From: CAG-841 sp963656825
GTDB lineage: Bacteria > Bacillota > Clostridia > Oscillospirales > CAG-272
DNA: 44,338 bases
Assembly: GCA_963656825.1 (NCBI GenBank)
Contig: CAVKJG010000012.1
Coordinates: 1 to 44,338 of the forward strand
Reading direction: 5' to 3'
Each line of letters opens with the position of its first letter. Within the stretch, counting starts at the first letter, position 1. The translations under genes and the position numbers were made by a program. The notes below the pieces were generated by a model. That model had not been told where the DNA came from. It did no database searches and was given only the letters and a program-made list of their open reading frames with translations. Positions 32,180-38,804 of the stretch are shown piece after piece.

Positions 32180-32695
32180 TTAGCTTTTCGGTATTTTGTA
32201 AACAAGGCGTCTTACCGGAGTTTTATAGAGCAGTATCACGCCGAGCACAGCGCCCACGACTGCCTGCAATATCTGATAGGGAAGCTTGATTATCGCGTAT
32301 TCGGGCGTGCTGTAAATAAACGCGCGTCCGAGAGAATATCCCGTTACCATTATTATCGCGCCGATAAATACGGCAAGCACGGCGCGCCACGGCTTTGGCA
32401 GATTATCTTTTCTGCCGGCTATAAGCGAAATAACGACAGCCTGAAGTCCGTGCGTCGCAAGCGATACAAACATAGGCGTGGGATAAAATATAAGATCTCC
32501 GAAAAACGCGCCGACCCCACCGACGACAAAAGCCGAAAACGGATCAAAAAGAAGCGCGGCAAAGCAGATTACTATATCATTGAGATACAGATGTCCGCCC
32601 GGGACGGGAACTCCGAACGAGCTCATTATTATATTCAGCGCGGTAAAGAGCGCCACATAGCACAGCTTCCGCGTGGAAAAGGTATATTCTTTCAT
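32180..32695 (-). CDS. ECF transporter S component, COG4720-like (possible vitamin B6 uptake)
   Basis: The 171-residue membrane protein has five or six TM segments and the family pattern HLYLNDIVICFAALLFDPFSAFVVGGVGAFFGDLI followed by FVSLATHGLQAVVISLIAG, which I recognise from ECF S components of the COG4720/PF07155 type. S components bind a vitamin and need a shared EcfAA'T module, not visible here. I chose the start at 32695 because AAAGGAG is eight bases upstream. It is divergent from a PdxR/MocR-like gene, and PdxR regulators often sit beside pyridoxine transporters, so vitamin B6 is a reasonable inferred substrate. Confidence 0.82.
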   Translation of the reverse strand: MKEYTFSTRKLCYVALFTALNIIMSSFGVPVPGGHLYLNDIVICFAALLFDPFSAFVVGGVGAFFGDLIFYPTPMFVSLATHGLQAVVISLIAGRKDNLPKPWRAVLAVFIGAIIMVTGYSLGRAFIYSTPEYAIIKLPYQILQAVVGAVLGVILLYKTPVRRLVYKIPKS

Positions 32696-32713
32696 AAAGA
32701 CAGCTCCTTTGTA

Positions 32714-32741
32714 TTGACATTTACGCAAAGCATTATATAAT
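32714..32741 (+). promoter_or_regulatory. Promoter of the PdxR/MocR-like gene
   Basis: TTGACA (32714-32719) and TATAAT (32736-32741) are both perfect, with a 16-base spacer. A minus-strand TATAAT (32732-32737), overlapping it, could serve the ECF gene. Confidence 0.78.
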
Positions 32742-32747
32742 AAAAGT

Positions 32748-32765
32748 GGTAATATTAAAATAACC
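32748..32765. promoter_or_regulatory. Possible operator: imperfect inverted repeat
   Basis: GGTAATATT and AAAATAACC form an imperfect 18-base palindrome (7 of 9 positions) just downstream of the -10 box and between the divergent genes. It could be the site of the MocR-like regulator. Confidence 0.4.
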
Positions 32766-32796
32766 AGATTATTATATTTTTATAAGGTCAGATTTT

Positions 32797-33864
32797 ATGA
32801 AAAAATACATGTGGGTTTATGAAAAAATAAAGGAAGATATTGTTTCGGGCGCGATAAAATACGGGCAGAAGCTTCCGTCCAAGCGCACCTTATCCGATAC
32901 GATGAATGTAAGCGTGATAACGGTCGAGCATGCGTGTGAAATTCTTGAAAGCGAGGGCTATATAACGGCAAAGGCGCGGAGCGGGTATTATGTCGAATAC
33001 ACCACGGAAGCGGTTTATCGCTCGGCTGATATAAGCATAAAAGAAAAGCACGCTCCGCCCGACGCTGTGCCTGCCGAAAGCCTGCCGTTTTCGGTATTTG
33101 CGGGAGCGGTGCGTTTTGTTCTCGGCGAATACGGCGAGGAGCTTATGAAAAAATCTTCGCCGACGGGCACAAGCGAGCTTAAAGCCGCGATAAAAGCTTA
33201 TCTGCATCGCAACAAGGGCATTGATATCTCCGAAAAACAGATAATAATCGGTTCGGGCGCGGAATATCTTTACGGAATGGTTACGGAGCTGCTCGGCAGA
33301 AACAAAATTTTCGGTATAGAAAAGCCGTCGTATGAAAAAATAGAAAGCGTTTATGCGGCAAAGGGCGTAAAGACGGAGGGACTTTCTCTTTGCAATGACG
33401 GAATAAATTCGCAGGAGCTTTGGAATTCACACGCCGATGTGCTTCACGTCACACCCTGCAGAAGCTATCCCACTGGTGTATCGGCTTCCGCGTCAAAAAA
33501 AGCGGAATATATCAAATGGGCTTCCGAGCGTGGCGGATATATAATCGAAGATGATTATGAGTCCGAATTTTCGCTTTTTGCAAAGCCCTTTGAAACGATT
33601 TTCGCAGGCGACACCGAGGGCAGAGTGATTTATATAAACACGTTTTCAAAAACCGTTTCTCCGTCCGTTCGTGTGGGATATATGCTTCTTTCGGAGAGGC
33701 TCGCCGATGAATTTTACAAAAAGCTCGGCTTTTATTCCTGTACCGTGCCGGTGCTTGAACAGTATGTTATAGCGGCTCTTCTTTCGGACGGCAGCTTTGA
33801 ACGGCACATAAACAAAATCCGTCGTCTCCGCCGCCGCCGTACTTTTCTTTGGAAAGAAAAGTAG
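32797..33864 (+). pseudogene. MocR/PdxR-like GntR-aminotransferase regulator, C-terminus replaced by repeat
   Basis: The 355-residue frame starts with a GntR winged helix (residues about 1-70, LPSKRTLSDTMNVSVITVEHACEILESEGYITAKARSGYYV). A fold-type I aminotransferase domain follows, with GTSELKAAIKAYLHRNKGI, the PLP-region IIEDDYESEFS and the PLP-lysine motif NTFSKTVSPSVRVGYM. Members are normally about 450-480 residues. Here the sequence breaks off at NKIRRLRRRR, and the last five codons (TFLWKEK region) are read from repeat copy C, which starts near 33838. About 100 residues are missing, and the remainder is not found downstream. The regulator would sense PLP or a related ligand. It is probably non-functional or altered. 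Confidence 0.88.
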
Positions 33865-34125
33865 GCAAAAGAAACTTCGGTTAAATTGCTTTGTGCAGAG
33901 TTTTCAATACCCTCTCACCCGACTGCGTCGGGAGCTCTCCCGAAGGGCGAGCCTGAAATTACAGACAAGCCTCTCCTTACGGGAGATTTGCTTGGTTTGC
34001 GCAGAAAACCGAGCAGGCTTCGCCGAGAAGAGGGCGGTGGCGCACGAAGTGCGACGGAGAGGGCAAAAACAAAAGAAGCTTTGGTTAAATTGCTTTGTGC
34101 AAACTTTTCAGTACCTGCACGAACG
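33838..34125 (+). repeat. Dispersed intergenic repeat, copy C
   Basis: This copy has the same order as A: palindrome (arms TACTTTTCTTT / AAAGAAAAGTA), hairpin unit, core (about 33910-34065) with CCCGACTGCGTCGGG, ATTACAGACAAGC and GGCGCACGAAGTGCG, and a second hairpin unit. It shares with B the extra segment around 33988-34036. Both hairpin units here read TTAAATTGCTTTGTGC, unlike A and B. It supplies the stop codon of the truncated PdxR-like gene and fills the 310 bases to the next gene. Confidence 0.9.
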
Positions 34126-34134
34126 GAGATTACC

Positions 34135-34163
34135 AAAAAAGCCACCTCGGAAGGTGGCTTTTT
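34135..34163. terminator. Bidirectional terminator after repeat C
   Basis: The stem AAAAAGCCACCT / AGGTGGCTTTTT has a 4-base loop. It lies between the truncated regulator and the convergent foldase gene. Confidence 0.9.
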
Positions 34164-34174
34164 GCTTTTATTTG

Positions 34175-35320
34175 TTAATCGCTGAATGAGAACGACTGTA
34201 TCTCAACGTGATAAAGCTCGTCCATTTCGTCGCTGAATTCGTTCATAAGCTCACCGCTTGAGAGAAGCTCCTGACTGTAATCCGCAATCAGCTGAAGTCT
34301 TATTTCGTCGAGAGACGGATATATTGTTTCCTCCGCGATTTTGTCAAGGCGCAGAATCATCCAGCCGAGCGGCGAAATGATAGGCGAAGCATATATTTCG
34401 CCTTCCTTCATATTCGTCATGGCATAGCTTTGCGTATATGCCATAGACGATGCCAGATACTGAAGATATTTTGAATACGCGTCCGAGCTCTGATCGGCTT
34501 TAGAGTCGCGGTCGGAATATTTTTCGTCAAGCTCCTTGAGCGATTTTTCAAGATCGTCGACCTTATAGACCTCGTCAAAAGTCACCGTGCCCTGACCTGT
34601 CCAGTTTGCAGTCTGCTTATATCCGTTTTCTTCATTGTATACCTTCAGAATTTCTTCTTTTATATCGTCAAAATCCTCGCCGGAAAGAAGTCTTTTTATA
34701 TACTTTTCGGCAACCGATTTCTGCTCGCTCCATTCGGTATCGTCCGAAAGATCCTTTACTTCTATAAACAGCGCCGTATAAGTATATCCCGCGTTTGTTA
34801 TATATTTTGAAAGATTGTCCGCATAGAAAGAGGTAAGCTCTTCATCGGTAAAGTTCCTGTTCAGCACAAGGTCGTTTGCGATAAGCTGTTCGATAACGGC
34901 GTTTCTTGCAAACATCATCCAGAAATCCTTTGAAAGCCCCGTTTCCTTGAGCATTCCGTCATAACCGCCGTCGTACTGCTCGTCAAAGGCTTTTTTATTG
35001 TAATCGTACATATTCTGAACGGCTTCATCGGTGACTTCGATTCCGCGCTTTTCGACCTCTATTTCTCTTATGCGCTGTGCGACTATCGTTTTGACTATCA
35101 GCGTTCCGAGATAGTCCTTTGTCATTGCGCCGCTTTCCACATAGCTGTAATAATACGAGGTAAGATATTTTGTCCATTCCTCGACGTCCTCGTCGTTTGA
35201 ATAGACCTCTCCGCCGTCGTATGTGGCAAGAAGCATACCCTTCTTTTTACAGCTGCAGAAAACGACGGCAATCATAACAGCCGCAAGAAAAAGGCATATC
35301 AGCTTTATTGATTTTTTCAT
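34175..35320 (-). CDS. PrsA/SurA-like foldase lipoprotein
   Basis: The 381-residue exported protein has a lipoprotein-type signal (MKKSIKLICLFLAAVMIAVVFCSCKKK, lipid attachment probably at the Cys before KKK). A SurA_N-like helical region spans about 40-170 (LGTLIVKTIVAQRIREIEVEKRGIEVTDEAVQNMYDY, ARNAVIEQLIANDLV), and a parvulin-like part about 170-345 (SVAEKYIKRLLSGEDFDDI, ASPIISPLGWMILRLDKI). Such proteins help secreted proteins fold outside the membrane; the surface protein at 23244 could be a client (inference). AGGTGG precedes the start. Peptidyl-prolyl isomerase residues are not clearly conserved, so chaperone activity alone is possible. Confidence 0.8.
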   Translation of the reverse strand: MKKSIKLICLFLAAVMIAVVFCSCKKKGMLLATYDGGEVYSNDEDVEEWTKYLTSYYYSYVESGAMTKDYLGTLIVKTIVAQRIREIEVEKRGIEVTDEAVQNMYDYNKKAFDEQYDGGYDGMLKETGLSKDFWMMFARNAVIEQLIANDLVLNRNFTDEELTSFYADNLSKYITNAGYTYTALFIEVKDLSDDTEWSEQKSVAEKYIKRLLSGEDFDDIKEEILKVYNEENGYKQTANWTGQGTVTFDEVYKVDDLEKSLKELDEKYSDRDSKADQSSDAYSKYLQYLASSMAYTQSYAMTNMKEGEIYASPIISPLGWMILRLDKIAEETIYPSLDEIRLQLIADYSQELLSSGELMNEFSDEMDELYHVEIQSFSFSD

Positions 35321-35339
35321 ATTTCCACCTTTTGCAGAA

Positions 35340-35365
35340 GAAGCCGTCCGCTTCCGGACGGCTTC
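35340..35365 (-). terminator. Stem-loop between the Cys-rich protein gene and the foldase gene
   Basis: A perfect 11-bp stem (GAAGCCGTCCG / CGGACGGCTTC) lacks a good T-run on the minus strand (TTCTGC). It is a weak terminator or an RNA-processing or stability element. Confidence 0.5.
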
Positions 35366-35393
35366 CGCTGCTGTTTATTTAATATGATATCTT

Positions 35394-35867
35394 TTACTGT
35401 GCGTCTTCCTCTTCGTCAAGGGAAAATGTCTTTTTGCAGTTGGGGCAGACAAGATTTTCGGGATCGTCATGCTCCTCAAGCTCAAGGCATACTCCGCAGT
35501 GAGGACATGTGACTATGCAACCGTCACAGCAGTCGCATTCGTCATCGTCTTCGCAGCCGCAGCCGCAGCCGCACTCGTCGTCATCGTAATCGTCGCAGCA
35601 ATCGCAATCGTCGTCATAGCAATCGTCGTCGCAGCAGCAATCGCCGTCGCCGTACACTTCATCTTCGAGAACCTCAAGGTCCTCGTCGATTTCTTCAACA
35701 TACTGCTTGAGATTTTCGCAATCGTCCTTAACGCCGTCAAGCTTGTCGGCAACGTCTGAAAGGATTGCAAGCACTTCGGAAACTATCTTTCCGGTTTTTT
35801 CTTCCTTGTCAACGCCGAGACCTTCGGCAAGACCTTTTACATATGCAACTTTTTCGCTTATCGTCAT
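35394..35867 (-). CDS. CD1247-like zinc-ribbon protein with Cys/Asp-rich tract
   Basis: The 157-residue protein has an N-terminal helical domain (about 1-72, EKVAYVKGLAEGLGVDKEEKTGKIVSEVLAILSDVADKLD), a form I associate with Clostridia proteins named for CD1247. A tract of about 45 residues (73-117) follows that is almost only Asp, Glu, Cys and Gly, with 15 cysteines. A C-terminal zinc ribbon (CPHCGVCLELEEHDDPENLVCPNC) ends the protein. The tract is far richer in Cys than the rest. It lies between efp and the foldase gene, 42 bases after efp. Function unknown; metal binding is plausible from composition. Confidence 0.8.
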   Translation of the reverse strand: MTISEKVAYVKGLAEGLGVDKEEKTGKIVSEVLAILSDVADKLDGVKDDCENLKQYVEEIDEDLEVLEDEVYGDGDCCCDDDCYDDDCDCCDDYDDDECGCGCGCEDDDECDCCDGCIVTCPHCGVCLELEEHDDPENLVCPNCKKTFSLDEEEDAQ

Positions 35868-35909
35868 AAAAGTTCACCCTGCGCTTTCGCGCCCTTTCGA
35901 TTATTTTAT

Positions 35910-36467
35910 TTATGCTCTTTCGATGTATTCGCCTGTTCTTGTATCAATGCGGAGTCTTGTTCCGTTGTCGATAAAGAGCGGGACTTTTATCGTAGCGCCC
36001 GTTTCAAGAGTAGCGGGCTTGGATGCGCCGGTAGCGGTGTTGCCTCTTACGCCGGGCTCGGTCGCAACGACCTCAAGCTCAACGAACATAGGCGGCTCAA
36101 CGCTGAATACGTTTCCCTTGTAGGAAAGCACCTTGCACATCATTTCTTCCTTTACAAACTTGAAGCTGTCGGGAAGCATGTCCTTTGAAACGGGGATCGT
36201 TTCAAAGGTTTCCATATCCATAAAGTAGTAAAGATCGCCGTCGTTGTAGCTGTACTGCATATCGCGACGGTCGATAACTGCCGGCGGGAATTTATCCGTG
36301 GGGTTGAAAGTGGTTTCCGTAACGGCACACGTAATAACGTTTCTGAGCTTTGTACGGACGAAAGCCGCGCCCTTTCCGGGTTTGACGTGCTGGAATTCTA
36401 TTACCTGAAGCACCTGTCCGTCCATCTCAAAGGTTATGCCGTTTTTGAAATCGCCTGCTATTACCAT
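35910..36467 (-). CDS. efp: Translation elongation factor P
   Basis: The 185-residue factor relieves ribosome stalling at polyproline motifs. It has the three OB-like domains of EF-P. The tip of domain I reads QHVKPGKGAAFVRTKLRN, with Lys at the position that is modified in many bacteria. The C-terminal signature LFIDNGTRLRIDTRTGEYIERA is typical. TTGGAGG lies upstream of the start, and a promoter is at 36513-36541. No modification enzyme (EpmA, YmfI) is seen here. The neighbours, an M24 peptidase and a CD1247-like gene, are a recurring set in Clostridia (from memory). Confidence 0.97.
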   Translation of the reverse strand: MVIAGDFKNGITFEMDGQVLQVIEFQHVKPGKGAAFVRTKLRNVITCAVTETTFNPTDKFPPAVIDRRDMQYSYNDGDLYYFMDMETFETIPVSKDMLPDSFKFVKEEMMCKVLSYKGNVFSVEPPMFVELEVVATEPGVRGNTATGASKPATLETGATIKVPLFIDNGTRLRIDTRTGEYIERA

Positions 36468-36512
36468 AAAAAATATACCTCCAAAGTATTACTTGTTTTA
36501 ATTTCACTCAAT

Positions 36513-36541
36513 ATTCTATCTTATTTTTGTGAAAATATCAA
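36513..36541 (-). promoter_or_regulatory. Promoter of efp
   Basis: On the minus strand TTGATA (36536-36541) and TAGAAT (36513-36518) are 17 bases apart, after the end of the M24 peptidase gene. Confidence 0.75.
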
Positions 36542-36564
36542 GTACTTTTTATCATAAATTTGTA

Positions 36565-37623
36565 TCAAACGCAGATTTCCAGCATATCTTTTCTGCTTTT
36601 TGTTATATCCGTGCCGCCGTTTTCGGTAACTATCATCATATCTTCTATACGACAGCCGTATTTTCCCTTAAGATAAATCCCGGGCTCGACCGTGAAAACG
36701 TGTCCCTTTGTAAGCGGAGTGAGTCCTGCGGGAGATACTCTCGGATTTTCGTGAATATAAACTCCCACTCCGTGACCGAGTCCGTGACCGAAGCAGCCCT
36801 TGTAGCCGGCGTCGTCTATTATGTCGCGCGCGATTTTGTCAAGCTCCTTGCCCGTCATTCCCTCTCTGAAGGAGCTTATTGCGGTCGTCTGTGCGAGAAG
36901 AACGGTATTGTAAAGACGCTTCATTTCTTCGTCGGCTTTGCCTATGACGACGGTTCTCGTCATATCCGAGCAGTAACCTCTGTAAACACAGCCGAAATCC
37001 ATTGTAAGAAAGCCCTTTTCAAGCGTTACGTTTCTCGGAACGCCGTGCGGTCTTGCGGAATTTGTGCCGGAAACGGCTATCGTTTCAAAGCTGGGGCAGA
37101 TCGCTCCGCGCTTTTTCATCTGATATTCTATCTCGGCGGCGACGTCTATCTCCGTCATATCGGGGCGGATAAGCGAAACGACGGCGGTAAACGCTTCGTC
37201 CGTTATCTTCTGTGCCGCTATGATGTTTTCTATTTCGTCCGCGTCCTTATGCTCTGCAACTCCGCGCACAATACTTCCGACGGGGAAAAGCTCACAGCCG
37301 GAAAGCTGTTTTTTTATGCTTTCAAGCTCGGAAACCGTCATAAGATCGTCTTCAAAGCCGATTGTTTTTATGCCGTCTGCGGCGATTATACAACGAAGCT
37401 CTTCAAAGCGCTTGCCCGTCGATATCTCAAAGCCCTTCGTTTCGGCTTCGGCGGCTTCCGTATAGCGAAAATCCGTAAAAAGATACGCTTTGCTTTTCGT
37501 AAGAAAAATCATTCCGTCCGAAAACGCAAATTTTGAAAGATAAAGACAGGTTTTTTCATTTGTCGTGATAAAAGCGTCCACTCCGGTGGGGAGCGCGTTC
37601 ATAACCTTTTCCGTTCTGTTCAT
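36565..37623 (-). CDS. M24 family Xaa-Pro aminopeptidase/dipeptidase
   Basis: The 352-residue metallopeptidase has an N-terminal creatinase-type domain (about 1-120) and a pita-bread catalytic domain. Metal ligands are visible: MDFGCVYRGYCSDMTRTV (two Asp), GHGLGHGVGVYIHE (His), VFTVEPGIYL (Glu) and CRIEDMMIVTENG (Glu). Such enzymes remove residues before proline, usually in the cytoplasm. AAGAGGA precedes the start. It lies 34 bases after the SbcD-like gene and before efp, so it may be read with either, although efp has its own promoter. Exact specificity (PepP or PepQ type) is not decided. Confidence 0.9.
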   Translation of the reverse strand: MNRTEKVMNALPTGVDAFITTNEKTCLYLSKFAFSDGMIFLTKSKAYLFTDFRYTEAAEAETKGFEISTGKRFEELRCIIAADGIKTIGFEDDLMTVSELESIKKQLSGCELFPVGSIVRGVAEHKDADEIENIIAAQKITDEAFTAVVSLIRPDMTEIDVAAEIEYQMKKRGAICPSFETIAVSGTNSARPHGVPRNVTLEKGFLTMDFGCVYRGYCSDMTRTVVIGKADEEMKRLYNTVLLAQTTAISSFREGMTGKELDKIARDIIDDAGYKGCFGHGLGHGVGVYIHENPRVSPAGLTPLTKGHVFTVEPGIYLKGKYGCRIEDMMIVTENGGTDITKSRKDMLEICV

Positions 37624-37657
37624 TATTATATCCTCTTTTCAAAATAAATTATAAGCT

Positions 37658-38791
37658 TCAGAAATCGACAACGTCCGAGCCGGAAAGCGCGGCAAGACCG
37701 TATCTCAGCGCCTCCGCCGCGGTTTTGCGCGTCTGCGGATCGTCGCTTTCAAGCCTCGGCAAAAGCTCGCGGAAAAGCGCTCCTTTAAGGGAAAGATCGT
37801 CCTTCAGCGCCTCGCTTGAAAACACGGGAAGCGTTTCGTCGCGTAATTCAAGATAAAATACCCCTACATCGCTTTCCGTTATTTTTTCGGTGTAAAGCTG
37901 CGCTTCGGGAGATACCGCGCCCGTGAGCGTCACGCGCAAAAGCGTGTCCGAGCCGATGTTTTTCTTTATCATTGCGGCTTTTACCGCATTTATCACCGCG
38001 CTCTGACCGTCCGCGCCCGTGACATCGACCGAAAGCTTTTCGTACCGTCTGCGGCAGAAGCGTTTGTAGTTGAAATCGGTTTTTATTATTCCTCCGGACT
38101 GACGTTCAAAGGTGCAGATTATCGCGCCCTTTGTTCCGCATTCGTCAAACGAACGTCCCTCGGGACAGCCGCAGTAAGCATAATAAGTGTTTCCGGCGCG
38201 CTTTACCTCCGTGCCCGCATGAACGTGACCGAGCGCCGCATAATCGCAGTTGCTGCGCGCGATATCGTCCGTCGTTATCGGGCAACAGTGCGAGCCCTTG
38301 GCAAGCATATCGCCGTGACAGGCAAGAATATTTATTCTTTCGGGATTCACCGTGACGTAATGCTCTATCGGGCATTTTTCCATCTGCGGAGAGGTGAACG
38401 CCCAGCCGTAAACGTCAACGCCTATGTCGGAAAATTCAAATTTTGAAAGCTCCTCCGATTCAAAAATATAAACGTTCGGAGGAAAGACCGCTTTTTTGTA
38501 CGGACTTTTCGGGTCGGCGCAGTCGTGATTTCCCGGCGCTATTACAAATTTGCAGTCGGGAGCGGAGGAAAACTGCTCGTTTATATGGAAAAGCGTTTCC
38601 TTTGTCACATATCCGTGATCGAAAAAGTCGCCGGAGATTATCACCATATCGGCTTTTTCGGTCTTTGCGTAAACAACTATCGAGGAAAAAACTCCTCTCA
38701 GCTCGTTTTTTCTTGCCTGCGCCTTTTGCGGATCGTAAAGCGAAAACGGCGCGTCGAGATGAAGATCGCCCGTGTGGATTATTTTAACCAT
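37658..38791 (-). CDS. SbcD/YhaO-like calcineurin-type phosphoesterase
   Basis: The 377-residue protein has the metallophosphoesterase core of SbcD/Mre11-type nucleases: HTGDLHLDAPFS, IISGDFFDHG, APGNHDCADP, LACHGDM and GHVHAG, all with their metal ligands. The C-terminal part (about 240-377) is the capping region. SbcD partners an SMC-like ATPase (SbcC or YhaN) in opening hairpins and processing breaks. No such ATPase gene is next to it: upstream, 13 bases away, is a rhamnosidase gene and downstream an M24 peptidase gene. It may pair with a distant ATPase or act alone. Confidence 0.85.
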   Translation of the reverse strand: MVKIIHTGDLHLDAPFSLYDPQKAQARKNELRGVFSSIVVYAKTEKADMVIISGDFFDHGYVTKETLFHINEQFSSAPDCKFVIAPGNHDCADPKSPYKKAVFPPNVYIFESEELSKFEFSDIGVDVYGWAFTSPQMEKCPIEHYVTVNPERINILACHGDMLAKGSHCCPITTDDIARSNCDYAALGHVHAGTEVKRAGNTYYAYCGCPEGRSFDECGTKGAIICTFERQSGGIIKTDFNYKRFCRRRYEKLSVDVTGADGQSAVINAVKAAMIKKNIGSDTLLRVTLTGAVSPEAQLYTEKITESDVGVFYLELRDETLPVFSSEALKDDLSLKGALFRELLPRLESDDPQTRKTAAEALRYGLAALSGSDVVDF

Positions 38792-38804
38792 TTTTTCCTC
38801 CTTT

